DNA of 24,891 nt from an uncultured Caryophanales bacterium (GTDB lineage Bacteria > Bacillota_I > Bacilli_A > RF39 > UBA660): the NCBI GenBank assembly GCA_947169395.1, contig CAMVPJ010000012.1, positions 1 through 24,891 of the forward strand. The letters run 5' to 3'. Shown here piece after piece: positions 6,913-15,201 of this stretch. Position 1 is the stretch's first letter, and each line of letters opens with the position of its first letter. The notes below the pieces were generated by a model. The model did not search any database, was not told where the DNA came from, and saw nothing but the letters and a program-made list of their open reading frames with translations. The translations under genes were made by a program, and so were the position numbers.

Positions 6913-7422
6913 ATGAAACAAAGTAAAAGAAAAGCATTTACTCTTATAGAGTTAGTAGGAGTATTAGTAATTATGGCAATTATTGCACTTATTGCAACAC
7001 CATTAGTAATGAACATAATTAGAAAAGCACGTATTTCTGCAGATAAGAGAAGTATTGACGCATATGGTAGATCTATTGAGTTAGCTATTGCAGGATATTT
7101 ACTAGATACAGGTAAATTTCCAACAGAAGTATCACAATTAACTATTGAATACTCAGGTAATCAAGTAGTATGTTCAACTACACAAATTAATAGTGATTCA
7201 TCAGTATATCTGGCAGGATGTACAGTTAATGGTAGAGGTGTAGAAGGATACACATATGGTAAAGAAGAAATTATAGTATACGATACTTATGAAGTTGGAG
7301 ATGAAGTAAGTTACAATAATATAGATTATTATGTAATAAAAGATTCATCTGCAAATGAAGATAGTGTCACACTTCTTAAAGCAGAGCCTTTAACTACAGA
7401 AGAAGTCAATGTTATACTATGA
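6913..7422 (+). pseudogene. Truncated prepilin-like gene, paralogue of 202-1242
   Basis: The 169-residue product starts at ATG 6913 behind AGAAGG. It aligns with residues 1-166 of the first prepilin: signal KAFTLIELVGVLVIM, then almost identical IIRKARISADKRS and AYGRSIELAI, the same linker, VGDEVSYNNIDYYV, and PLTTEEVN. After Asn (codon ending 7410) homology stops, and V-I-L-stop follows. The missing part is nearly the entire C-terminal domain. DNA differences between the copies are largely synonymous in the signal region, which suggests both were under selection before truncation. It may be a dead copy, a shortened pilin, or a donor for recombination. Skipping one G at 7411 gives L-Y-Y-D before another stop, so decay after a frameshift is also possible. 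Confidence 0.7.
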
Positions 7423-7553
7423 CACGAATTAACGAATTACAGGATTTGCTTTGTTTTAAAGGGATTTCTGCTAAAGCAAGCATAAAATTAAAAAACTCAT
7501 CAAAAGAAGATAATCAGTATGATTATAATATAATCCTTTCAGTAAGAAAATAG
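7419..7553 (+). pseudogene. 44-codon ORF, probable 3' remnant of a lost gene
   Basis: The frame opens at ATG 7419, overlapping the truncated prepilin stop (ATGA), and ends at TAG 7551-7553. It reads M-T-R-I-N-E-L-Q-D-L-L and ends Y-N-I-I-L-S-V-R-K. There is no ribosome site. The residue mix is protein-like rather than random AT-rich translation. I do not recognise the family. It sits exactly at the point where prepilin homology ends, so it may be the tail of a gene fused there by deletion or insertion. Confidence 0.3.
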
Positions 7554-7619
7554 TTTGTTTAATTCTATTCTGCCCTCTTTCTATAAACTATAAAGATAAC
7601 TTTATTATTGATTAGCTTC

Positions 7620-7645
7620 AGATATGTGATTGCATATCTTTTTTT
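7620..7645 (+). terminator. Intrinsic terminator upstream of the radical SAM gene
   Basis: AGATATG (7620-7626), loop TGATTG and CATATCT (7633-7639) form a perfect 7 bp stem followed by T to 7645. It closes any transcript from the truncated prepilin region. The rest of 7554-7865 holds the promoter below and an AT-rich leader with no gene. Confidence 0.8.
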
Positions 7646-7649
7646 AAAA

Positions 7650-7679
7650 TTGCGTATAACCTAGTATGTATGATATAAT
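7650..7679 (+). promoter_or_regulatory. Promoter of the radical SAM gene
   Basis: TTGCGT (7650-7655), an 18 bp spacer and TATAAT (7674-7679). The TGA just before the -10 makes an extended -10 element. The resulting 5' UTR would be about 180 nt, very AT-rich, with no ORF that has a ribosome site. Confidence 0.6.
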
Positions 7680-7865
7680 AACTGTGGTTAGAAAATAATT
7701 ATAAAAATAAATTATTATAATATTATTTGAGAAATATGTTGTAAAATGAGAGAATAAATTAAATTTATTAAAAACAGCATAGATTTAGTATAAATAAAAA
7801 CTAGTTATTTCAGTATGATAATAATATCAAAAAAATAATAGAGATAAAAGTGAGGAGGTATTTTA

Positions 7866-8699
7866 ATGAAATTTATATTAAATGATTTAGCAATCGAAAC
7901 TACTAGAAGATGCAATATGAAATGTGAACATTGTATGAGAGGATTATCACAAAATATAGATATTACTCCAGAATTGATTGATATGATTTTTGATAATGAG
8001 GAAATAGCTTCAATTAACCATATTTGTTTTAGTGGTGGTGAACCAACTCTTAATCCTAATATTATTATTTATGCTATAAATAAAATAATAAATGAGAATT
8101 TAGATGTTGCAGAAATCGCTATGGTTACAAATGGACAAATTTTTAATAAAGATTTGGCAGATGCATTTAATAGATTCAATGATTACAGAAATCAAAAAAC
8201 TAAAGAACAATTAAAAATGCATTATAGCAAATTAGGTGAAGAAATTTTAGATGGTTTAATTCAGGCAAATACAAATAGCCACGTAAGAATTACCTTTTCA
8301 AACGATAGATTTCATTATCCTATACGGCAAGAAGTTAAGGATAACTATAAGAAAATGTGTAAAGGTGCAAGAATAACAGAATATGCGGTTGAAGATAAGG
8401 ATATTTATAAAACAGGTTTTGCTAATACTGGTAAAAATTTTGATTACAAGTTAGATCAAATTAATTACTGCAAAGATGGAGATTTCTATTTCGTAATAGG
8501 TAATATATATATAACTGCTACAGGTTACATGACAAGTGAAGGAATGGGTGAGTATACTGATATGGATAGATTAAATATGGGACATATATCAGATACTACA
8601 CTTCAAGAGGCTTTATCTAAGTATGGGAATCCTGTATTTAATACTCCTAAAATAGTTTATAATGAACTAGATCAAAGAAGTAATAAAAAAAGAGTGTAA
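7866..8699 (+). CDS. Radical SAM domain protein
   Basis: A 277-residue protein with GAGGAGG before the ATG. The radical SAM [4Fe-4S] motif CxxxCxxC is near the N-terminus (CNMKCEHC, Cys16/20/23), followed by the SAM-binding GGEP (57-60) and VTNGQ about 40 residues later. The remainder is shorter than a full SPASM/twitch domain; only one further cysteine (INYCKDG) is evident, so a complete auxiliary cluster is unlikely. Enzymes of this class make a 5'-deoxyadenosyl radical to modify proteins, peptides or small molecules. No precursor peptide ORF with a ribosome site is visible in the flanking intergenic regions, so the substrate is unknown. It is expressed from its own promoter, in a small cargo region with the LysR and NUDIX genes. 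Confidence 0.85.
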   Translation: MKFILNDLAIETTRRCNMKCEHCMRGLSQNIDITPELIDMIFDNEEIASINHICFSGGEPTLNPNIIIYAINKIINENLDVAEIAMVTNGQIFNKDLADAFNRFNDYRNQKTKEQLKMHYSKLGEEILDGLIQANTNSHVRITFSNDRFHYPIRQEVKDNYKKMCKGARITEYAVEDKDIYKTGFANTGKNFDYKLDQINYCKDGDFYFVIGNIYITATGYMTSEGMGEYTDMDRLNMGHISDTTLQEALSKYGNPVFNTPKIVYNELDQRSNKKRV

Positions 8700-8735
8700 G
8701 AACGATAATATTTCTACATTATTTAAATGCATAAT

Positions 8736-8764
8736 TTGACAAAAACATAAAATTTCGGTATCAT
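8736..8764 (+). promoter_or_regulatory. Promoter of the LysR-type regulator gene
   Basis: TTGACA (8736-8741) is exact consensus, followed by a 17 bp spacer and TATCAT (8759-8764). The 5' UTR would be about 20 nt and leads straight into GAGGGGTG. Confidence 0.7.
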
Positions 8765-8791
8765 AATAACAGTTTTGAGGGGTGAAGTATT

Positions 8792-9661
8792 GTGAATAAT
8801 TTTAGAGATTTACAACCATTATTATACGATTTTTATCTTGTTGCAAAGGAAGGTGGATATTCCAATGCAGCAAATAAATATTCATTACAACAATCAAATT
8901 TAAGTAAGAGAGTTAGTGCATTAGAAGAACAACTAAATCTTAAACTTATAAATAGTAATAATAAAGGAATATCTTTAACTGCCGATGGTGAGAGAGTATA
9001 TGCATTATTAGAGCCATTGTATGAAAATATGAATCTATTAAATAGCGAAGATTTAATTGGTAAATTAAATATAGGTACAACTAGAAATATTGCCGATAAT
9101 AGATTATCTTCATATTTAACAGAATATCATAAATTATATCCCAATGTAAAAGTGGATATTATGATAGATAGCGCAGGTAATTTAAATAATGCATTAGAAA
9201 ATCATAAGATAGATTTGTTAATAGATTATTTACCTCATGATAATTCATCAGAACAATTTAATTTTACAGTTAGGAGCATTGCTAGTTTTGATACTTGTTT
9301 TGCTTGCTCAAATGAATTTTATGAAAAGAATAATAAAGATATTAAGAATTTATCTGATTTAAAGAATTATGAGTTAATTATTCCAGGTAGTTCTCGTCGG
9401 CGTCAATTTTTAGATGAAATACTTCAGTCAGAGAACTTAGAATTAAATCCGATAATGCAAATGCCAGACTCTAAATTAATGGCAGATTTTGTAAAAAATA
9501 ATAATTGTATAGGTTACTTTATCACTGATGAGATTAAGGATTATGATTTGAAAAAATTAAATTTAGAAGAAGAATTACCAAAAAATAGTATTGGAATTAT
9601 ATATCCAAGTAAGACAATAAATAGTGTTGGTCAAAAATTTGTGGAGTTAATTACGAAATAA
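8792..9661 (+). CDS. LysR-family transcriptional regulator
   Basis: A 289-residue protein starting at GTG 8792 behind GAGGGGTG. Residues about 7-66 are the winged helix-turn-helix (YSNAANKYSLQQSNLSKRVSALEEQL, with the LysR-typical A-A-x-x-x-x-x-Q-S-x-x-S-x-x-x-x-x-L-E). The rest (about 85-285) is the two-lobed effector-binding domain (IGTTRNIAD, LIDYLPHD). LysR regulators usually control a neighbouring, often divergent, gene. Here the nearest candidates are the radical SAM gene upstream and the NUDIX gene downstream, both on the same strand. The ligand is unknown. Confidence 0.88.
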   Translation: MNNFRDLQPLLYDFYLVAKEGGYSNAANKYSLQQSNLSKRVSALEEQLNLKLINSNNKGISLTADGERVYALLEPLYENMNLLNSEDLIGKLNIGTTRNIADNRLSSYLTEYHKLYPNVKVDIMIDSAGNLNNALENHKIDLLIDYLPHDNSSEQFNFTVRSIASFDTCFACSNEFYEKNNKDIKNLSDLKNYELIIPGSSRRRQFLDEILQSENLELNPIMQMPDSKLMADFVKNNNCIGYFITDEIKDYDLKKLNLEEELPKNSIGIIYPSKTINSVGQKFVELITK

Positions 9662-9720
9662 TAAAAAAGAGTCTCGATTTATGTGAAATTTATAATTTAT
9701 ATATCTTTTATATTAATATA

Positions 9721-9764
9721 TTGGATTAATTGCTAAATAAACTAGCAGTTAGTCCAATTTTTTT
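9721..9764 (+). terminator. Strong intrinsic terminator after the LysR gene
   Basis: Arms 9721-9735 and 9743-9757 pair over 15 positions, with two G-T pairs, around AATAAAC, followed by seven T. A TATAAT (9766-9771) directly after it may be the -10 box of the NUDIX gene, although no good -35 is visible. Confidence 0.85.
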
Positions 9765-9793
9765 GTATAATATATATGTAAGAGGTGTTTTCA

Positions 9794-10318
9794 ATGAATT
9801 GCATTAAAGTATTAACTGATAAAGACTTTGGTTTAGAGATGAAAAAATTAGTTAATCCAATAATAAGATACGGTGCGAGAGGAATAATTTTTGATGAAGA
9901 TGGAAACGTTGCTATTTTAAACAAACAAAATAAAAATGCATATAAACTTGTTGGCGGTGGATTAGACAATAGAGAGATGCCATATCAAGCATTTAAAAGA
10001 GAAGTATTAGAAGAATCAGGTGCAGAAATAACCGATATTAATCAAATAGGTGTTGTTGAAGAATATAGGACTCTTGATAATTTCCACCAAACATCATATG
10101 TATTTACTGCAAGAGTTATTAGCAAAGGAAATACAAATTATACTAAAGAAGAATTAAATTCAGGCTCTAGAGTGTTATGGGTTTCTATGAAAGATGCAAT
10201 TAATTTAATTAAGAATTGTGAAGAGAATTTGATTATTCATAATAAAAAGGATTTATATCATTCTAAATTTATTATCAGAAGGGATTATGAAATATTAAAA
10301 TATTTTCTTAATAATTAA
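9794..10318 (+). CDS. NUDIX hydrolase
   Basis: ATG 9794 is chosen because AGAGGTG (9781-9787) sits 6 nt upstream; the GTG at 9785 is inside that site. The product is 174 residues. The NUDIX box fits GX5EX7REUXEEXGU exactly: G55, E61, then RE (69-70), EE (73-74) and G76. It is preceded by a domain start GARGIIFDEDGNVAIL. Family members hydrolyse nucleoside diphosphates linked to another moiety, using Mg2+ or Mn2+ bound by the box glutamates. Substrate preference cannot be read from the sequence. It is flanked by its own terminator-bounded unit and precedes the HAD fragment by 47 bp. Confidence 0.88.
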   Translation: MNCIKVLTDKDFGLEMKKLVNPIIRYGARGIIFDEDGNVAILNKQNKNAYKLVGGGLDNREMPYQAFKREVLEESGAEITDINQIGVVEEYRTLDNFHQTSYVFTARVISKGNTNYTKEELNSGSRVLWVSMKDAINLIKNCEENLIIHNKKDLYHSKFIIRRDYEILKYFLNN

Positions 10319-10365
10319 ATAAAAATGATTTACAAAGTAATATTATATTATTCAGGAGGAAGAAT

Positions 10366-10602
10366 ATGTATTTTGAATCTATTATAAAAAGTTTGAAAAA
10401 TAATAAAATAAAAATATATGTAGATATGGATGGAGTTATTGCAGATTATAATGTTATTAAATTGACTGATTATTCTAAAAAAAGGCCTTTATTTTCCAAT
10501 ATAAAAAAACATAATGATACCTATGTTATAGATGAACTTCTTTTAAAAATTATAGATGCTCCAAGTAAAAAAATATTTAGAAAAACTATAGAGGCAAGAT
10601 GA
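10366..10602 (+). pseudogene. Truncated HAD-family phosphatase
   Basis: The 78-codon ORF has a good ribosome site (CAGGAGGAAG). Residues 15-26 are the HAD motif I, IKIYVDMDGVIA, with nucleophile Asp20 and acid/base Asp22. Motifs II-IV and the rest of the Rossmann-like fold are absent, since a complete enzyme of this type is at least twice as long. The C-terminal part is charged and unrecognisable. Its stop overlaps the VirD4 start (ATGA), so the breakpoint may mark where the conjugation operon was joined to older sequence. A short intact protein with another role cannot be excluded. Confidence 0.55.
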
Positions 10603-12428
10603 AGGAAGAAGTTAAAGTACCTTTTATTATTTATATAATAGGACTTATACTTGTTATATGGTTAGGATTATTAGTTGCACCATCTTTAAAAAATGGACTT
10701 TTTGGTATAGTTAATGATTTTCCACAAACTTTAAAAAATCCATTTAACATAGTTTTTTGTAATGATTCTATAAAAATAGTTTTAATATTTGCTTTTGCAT
10801 ATATTTTAACTATTATATATTTAATCGCTAATAAGAAAAACTATAGATTTAGGGAAGAATATGGTTCTGCTAAGTGGGGAGATAAATGTAAAGTAAATAA
10901 GAAGTATCATCAGACACCTGATTTTATGAATAAATTACTTACACAGAATGTATCTGTTGGTTTAAATGGAAGAAAGCATAGAAGAAATCTTAACGTAATT
11001 GTAGTGGGTGGAAGTGGAAGTGGGAAGACACGCTTCTATTGTAAACCTAATGTTCTTCAACATAATACTTCTTATGTTATACTTGATCCTAAAGGTGAAA
11101 TAATAAGGGATACAGGTAAATTACTAGAAAAAGAAGGATATGATATAAAAGTGTTGGATTTAATAAATATGGAAAAAAGTCATTGTTATAATCCATTTGT
11201 ATATTTAAGAACTGATAATGATGTGCAAAGACTTGTTACTAATCTATTTAAATCTACTCAAACAAAAGGAGCAACTACTTCTGATCCATTCTGGGATATA
11301 GCAGCTTCAATGCTTTTACTTGCTATTATATTTTATCTAAAATATGAAGCACCAGAAGAAGAACAAAACTTTCCTATGGTTATGGAAATGCTTAGAGCTG
11401 GGGAAATAGATGAGGAAGAAGAAAATGCTATAAGTCCTTTAGATATGCTTTTTAATCAATTAGAATATAGTAATCCTGAACATATCGCTTTAAAGTATTA
11501 TAGAAATTATAGAAGTGGAGCAGCTAAGACATTAAAGTCTATTCAAATAACACTAGCAGCTAGACTTGAAAAGTTTAATCTTAATAGTCTTGCTAGTCTA
11601 ACAAGTACCGATGAACTTGAATTAAATAAGTTTGGCGAAAAAAAGAGTGTGCTATTTGCTATAATTCCAGATAATGATACAAGTTTTAATTTTATAGTTA
11701 GTATTTTATATACTCAACTATTTCAACAATTATTTGAAACAGCAGATAGTAAGTATAAGGGAAGACTACCTGTTCATGTACATTTTATAATGGATGAGTT
11801 TGCAAATGTAAGTCTTCCTGATGACTTTGCTAAAATATTATCCGTAATGCGTTCTAGAGAAGTATCAGTATCAATAATACTTCAAAATATGGCACAGTTA
11901 AAAGCACTTTTTAAAGATGATTGGGAAGGTATAGTAGGAAATGCTGATACATTTTTATATTTAGGTGGTAATGAGCAATCTACACATAAATATGTAAGTG
12001 AAATGTTAGGTAAGTCTTCAATAGATATTAATACTCATGGAAGAAGTTTTGGTATTCGTGGTAATTATTCTACTAATTATCAAGCTACAGGTAGAGAGTT
12101 AATGACTCCAGACGAAGTAAGAATGCTAGATAATAAATATGCACTTTTATTTATAAGAGGAGAGCGACCAATCAAAGATTTTAAATATGATATATTAAAA
12201 CATCCTAATGTTCAGTTTACAACTGACGGAGGATATGAGCCATATATACATGGCAAAACTGATAATTCTACAGGTACTATATCAATAGGATTTGATATAG
12301 GTAGAAATAAAGAATTAGAAAATAAAATATTAGAAGACCTTGATATAGAGGTAATCTCATCAGAAGAACTTGATGAGAAATTTTTTGTATTTGAAGAAAG
12401 GAAAAGTGAAGATAATGAAGAAAAGTAA
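10599..12428 (+). CDS. virD4: VirD4/TraG-family type IV coupling ATPase
   Basis: A 609-residue protein with AGAGG before the ATG. Two N-terminal membrane helices (about 8-28 and 58-77) precede a short YGSAKWGD segment typical of the family. The ATPase core has Walker A GGSGSGKT (137-144), ILDPKGEI, and Walker B FIMDEFA (about 396-402), then SIILQNMAQL and the C-terminal RGERPIKDFKYD. The protein recruits the relaxase-DNA complex and passes it to the channel at the cytoplasmic membrane. The tail (about 560-609) is acidic. The stop overlaps the next gene by 14 nt, indicating coupled translation. Confidence 0.93.
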   Translation: MKEEVKVPFIIYIIGLILVIWLGLLVAPSLKNGLFGIVNDFPQTLKNPFNIVFCNDSIKIVLIFAFAYILTIIYLIANKKNYRFREEYGSAKWGDKCKVNKKYHQTPDFMNKLLTQNVSVGLNGRKHRRNLNVIVVGGSGSGKTRFYCKPNVLQHNTSYVILDPKGEIIRDTGKLLEKEGYDIKVLDLINMEKSHCYNPFVYLRTDNDVQRLVTNLFKSTQTKGATTSDPFWDIAASMLLLAIIFYLKYEAPEEEQNFPMVMEMLRAGEIDEEEENAISPLDMLFNQLEYSNPEHIALKYYRNYRSGAAKTLKSIQITLAARLEKFNLNSLASLTSTDELELNKFGEKKSVLFAIIPDNDTSFNFIVSILYTQLFQQLFETADSKYKGRLPVHVHFIMDEFANVSLPDDFAKILSVMRSREVSVSIILQNMAQLKALFKDDWEGIVGNADTFLYLGGNEQSTHKYVSEMLGKSSIDINTHGRSFGIRGNYSTNYQATGRELMTPDEVRMLDNKYALLFIRGERPIKDFKYDILKHPNVQFTTDGGYEPYIHGKTDNSTGTISIGFDIGRNKELENKILEDLDIEVISSEELDEKFFVFEERKSEDNEEK

Positions 12429-12717
12429 GAATTTCAAAATATATATGTGTATTGTTATTATACTTGCTATACTATTTGGTATTACAAATTGTGTACATGC
12501 AGCCGATGATCCTCTTGCAGTAGTAAATAACTTATCATCATTTCTATTTGGACTTTTAAGAGCTGTAGGAATGATAGTTTTAGGATTTGGCGTATATCAA
12601 CTTGGAATATCATTTAAAAGTCAGGATCCATCTCAAAGAGTTAATGGCGTAATGACTCTTGTAGGTGGAGTAATAATGACATTTGCTAAAGAAATTCTAG
12701 ACATAATAACTAGATAA
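12415..12717 (+). CDS. VirB2/TrbC-like pilin subunit
   Basis: ATG 12415 is chosen because it opens with a canonical secretion signal (basic KKSK, hydrophobic core, VHA|A near residue 31); an upstream in-frame ATG at 12370 lies deep inside the VirD4 gene. The mature part is about 70 residues with two hydrophobic helices (SFLFGLLRAVGMIVLGFGVY and the GGVIMTF region) separated by a short polar loop, as in VirB2, TrbC and Maff2-type proteins. Such proteins form or line the transfer channel surface. The identity rests on size, topology and position. Confidence 0.7.
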   Translation: MKKSKNFKIYMCIVIILAILFGITNCVHAADDPLAVVNNLSSFLFGLLRAVGMIVLGFGVYQLGISFKSQDPSQRVNGVMTLVGGVIMTFAKEILDIITR

Positions 12718-12734
12718 GATTTGGAGGTGTCAAT

Positions 12735-13580
12735 ATGTATATACTAAGTGGAAATTGGGTTGTAGGAAACCTAGAAAACGCATTAAATACTTGGAACTCT
12801 AAATTAGGAGAAATGTGGAATATTATATCAAAGACACCTGAAACATTCAAAGATGGAACGATATGGAAAGTAATACAGACAATATATGGTTCAGTACAAG
12901 CAATAGGATTTGCTCTGCTTGTACTTTTCTTTGTTGTTGGTGTCATAAAGACTTGTGGTTCTATATCTGAAGTAAAAAAGCCAGAACACGCTTTTAAACT
13001 TTTTTTAAGATTTGCAATAGCAAAAATAATTGTTACTCATGGTTTAGAATTAATGCTCTCTGTATTTAGAATTGTACAGGGGTTAATAGGAACTATAGTA
13101 ACAACAGCAGGATTTAATAATCCTAATCAAACAGCACTACCACCGGAAATAATACAAGCTATAAATGATACTGGTTTTATAAAGTCTATACCACTATGGG
13201 CAGTAACATTAATTGGAGGACTTGTGGTTACAGTTCTTTCTTTTATAATGATATTAACTGTATATGGTAGATTCTTTAAGTTATATTTATATATAGCTTT
13301 ATCACCAATATTATTTTCAACATTTGCTGGAGAGCCAACTCAGAATGTAGGTAAGACTTTCCTAAAATCATTCTGTGGTGTTTGTCTTGAAGGAGCTATT
13401 ATAGTGCTGGCGTGTATTATATTCTCACTATATGCATCCTCACCACCAATGATAGATCCAAATGCAGAAGCAGTTAATCAGGTGTGGGTATATATAGGTG
13501 AGGTAGTGTTTAATATGTTAGTTTTAGTAGGAACAATTAAAATGTCAGATAGAATTGTTAAAGAAATGACAGGAATGTAG
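12735..13580 (+). CDS. VirB6/TrbL-like polytopic membrane channel protein
   Basis: A 281-residue protein, start behind GGAGGTG. It has several hydrophobic helices at about 53-75, 92-115, 153-178, 180-200, 211-235 and 250-268. The central YIALSPILFSTFAGEP segment is typical of the VirB6/TrbL inner-membrane channel subunits in Firmicutes elements. It presumably forms the DNA-translocating pore with VirB3 and VirB4. It lies between the pilin-like gene and a block of accessory genes. Confidence 0.8.
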   Translation: MYILSGNWVVGNLENALNTWNSKLGEMWNIISKTPETFKDGTIWKVIQTIYGSVQAIGFALLVLFFVVGVIKTCGSISEVKKPEHAFKLFLRFAIAKIIVTHGLELMLSVFRIVQGLIGTIVTTAGFNNPNQTALPPEIIQAINDTGFIKSIPLWAVTLIGGLVVTVLSFIMILTVYGRFFKLYLYIALSPILFSTFAGEPTQNVGKTFLKSFCGVCLEGAIIVLACIIFSLYASSPPMIDPNAEAVNQVWVYIGEVVFNMLVLVGTIKMSDRIVKEMTGM

Positions 13581-13591
13581 GAGGTGATTTA

Positions 13592-13780
13592 ATGAAAACA
13601 TATAATGTAAAAATTACAGAAACTTTAGAAAGAGAAATAGATGTTGAAGCAGAATCAAAAAAACAAGCAAAAGAAATTGTAGAAAGAATGTATTCAAATG
13701 AAGAATTAGTTTTAGACTACAATGATTTTCAAGATTATAATATAAAAGCTAATGAAGTAAAAATGGAAATGGAGAGATAA
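13592..13780 (+). CDS. DpnD/PcfM-like small protein
   Basis: A 62-residue soluble protein behind GGAGGTG. The pattern K-I-T-E-T-L-x-R-E-I-x-V-E-A, an alpha segment KKQAKEIVERMY, and ELVLDYNDFQDYNIKA matches the DpnD/PcfM family, short proteins common on Firmicutes plasmids and integrative elements. The molecular function is not established. It is the first of three accessory genes inserted between channel genes. Confidence 0.7.
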   Translation: MKTYNVKITETLEREIDVEAESKKQAKEIVERMYSNEELVLDYNDFQDYNIKANEVKMEMER

Positions 13781-13783
13781 AAT

Positions 13784-14188
13784 ATGGATGATAATATGGT
13801 TCAAGTTTTATATGTGAAACCTGATAAACTACCAGAGATAATTGAAATTAAAAACGAATTATCAAAATATCAAGAATTGGTAGGAGGATGGGTGGAAGAA
13901 GCATATTTATTTGAAGATCCTGATGTTGTTTTACTTTGTAATGAAGAAGGAAAAATTAATAATTTGCAATTTAATAGAGATATAGGATATGACATAATTG
14001 CAGGACCTTTTTTAGTTGTTGGAATAAATCCAGAAACGGAAAGATGGGACTCTTTATCAAGAGAACAAATTCTAAAGTATAAAGAAAGATTTAATGAAAA
14101 GAGTATTCATAATACTTATGATAAATTATATAAATTAGTAACAAATCAGAAAATAAATCATTTAAAAGATTATAAAATGGAAAGGTAG
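13784..14188 (+). CDS. DUF3846-like protein
   Basis: A 134-residue soluble protein. The motifs VLYVKPDKLPEI, ELVGGWVEE, LLCNEEGKINNLQFNR, IAGPFLVVG and SLSREQI, in this order, match DUF3846, found mainly on phages and mobile elements. Its function is unknown. The start ATG follows GGAGAG within the end of the previous gene. The final 30 residues are an additional basic tail. Confidence 0.7.
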   Translation: MDDNMVQVLYVKPDKLPEIIEIKNELSKYQELVGGWVEEAYLFEDPDVVLLCNEEGKINNLQFNRDIGYDIIAGPFLVVGINPETERWDSLSREQILKYKERFNEKSIHNTYDKLYKLVTNQKINHLKDYKMER

Positions 14189-14195
14189 GTTATAT

Positions 14196-15200
14196 ATGAG
14201 TGATGTAGAAAAATTTTTATTAGATAATAATGAATTAGACGCTGTATTTGAAGGAACATATGATAAAATGAAAATACATAAAGAAATATATGATGATAGG
14301 TTTATAGTGTTGTATTCAAAGTATGAAAAAAATCATTTAACTCAAGAAGACTATAGCATAAACGGATATTTTGATGTAAAAGATAAAATAATATATGATT
14401 TAGGTTATCAATTAAGAAATATACTTGGAGACAGAATTTCTTTTGAAAAGAAAAGTTTTAGTGATGTAGAAAAAGAATTATTAAATGATATAAAAACATA
14501 TATTGAAAATTATTCTTTTGAAAATGCTAAAAGTATTAAGAAATTAGCTGAAAAGAGATTTGCTGATTTAAATGGCTGGGAGTTTGATAGATATAAAAGG
14601 GAAGTAAGACAATCTTTTATAAAACAGGATAATTATGAAGTATCGCTTGGTAGTACTTATTCAAATTATAAATGTACAAACAGTATTGATTATAAAAGTA
14701 AAGATATTTTAGAAGACTACTTAAAAAATCCAGATGATACCGTTAGTAAATGGGCAAATATTATTATTAAAGATCAAGAAGAACAAATTGGGTTTGATAT
14801 GTTAATATATGAATTTAAGAAAGCATACTTAAATGAAATAAAGAAGAATCCAAATAAATATACTGATTTATATACAAATAAAAAATTATACGATTCTATC
14901 AAAAATATGGATGCTAAAACTATTAATATTACTATAGAGTATAATAAGCAGGAGATGTCTTTTAGTTTTAACTATCGCTCATTTATATACGATTTAGCAA
15001 ACGATTATACTAAAGGAAGTGATTATAATTCTGCTTATGAAAAAGTATCAGAATTTATAAAAGAAAATACTAACAGAAAAGAAGAAAGAGGCAGATTTGA
15101 TTTTGATTTTTCACATATTACTAAAATTACATATGGAAAGAAAGAATTATATAAAAAAGAAGAAACTGTAAAACATAGATCAAAAGACTTGGAGAGATAA
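14196..15200 (+). CDS. Unknown protein within the conjugation operon
   Basis: A 334-residue, highly charged soluble protein rich in Lys, Glu, Asp, Tyr and Asn, with no signal peptide or membrane helix. The start ATG follows AAAGGTAGG. I recognise no catalytic motif. Segments FADLNGWEFDRYKREVRQSF (about 123-142) and SFNYRSFIYDLANDYTKG (about 250-267) look conserved-domain-like. Its C-terminus is basic. It lies between the DUF3846 gene and the VirB3-like gene, with 1 nt before the latter, so it belongs to the operon. It could be an accessory or host-takeover protein of the element; there is no direct evidence. Confidence 0.6.
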   Translation: MSDVEKFLLDNNELDAVFEGTYDKMKIHKEIYDDRFIVLYSKYEKNHLTQEDYSINGYFDVKDKIIYDLGYQLRNILGDRISFEKKSFSDVEKELLNDIKTYIENYSFENAKSIKKLAEKRFADLNGWEFDRYKREVRQSFIKQDNYEVSLGSTYSNYKCTNSIDYKSKDILEDYLKNPDDTVSKWANIIIKDQEEQIGFDMLIYEFKKAYLNEIKKNPNKYTDLYTNKKLYDSIKNMDAKTINITIEYNKQEMSFSFNYRSFIYDLANDYTKGSDYNSAYEKVSEFIKENTNRKEERGRFDFDFSHITKITYGKKELYKKEETVKHRSKDLER

Positions 15201-15201
15201 T

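Noticed and set aside
7690..7865. Search for a precursor peptide for the radical SAM enzyme
   Set aside because: All ATG-initiated frames here are only a few codons long and lack ribosome sites; the 8700-8791 gap holds only the LysR promoter.
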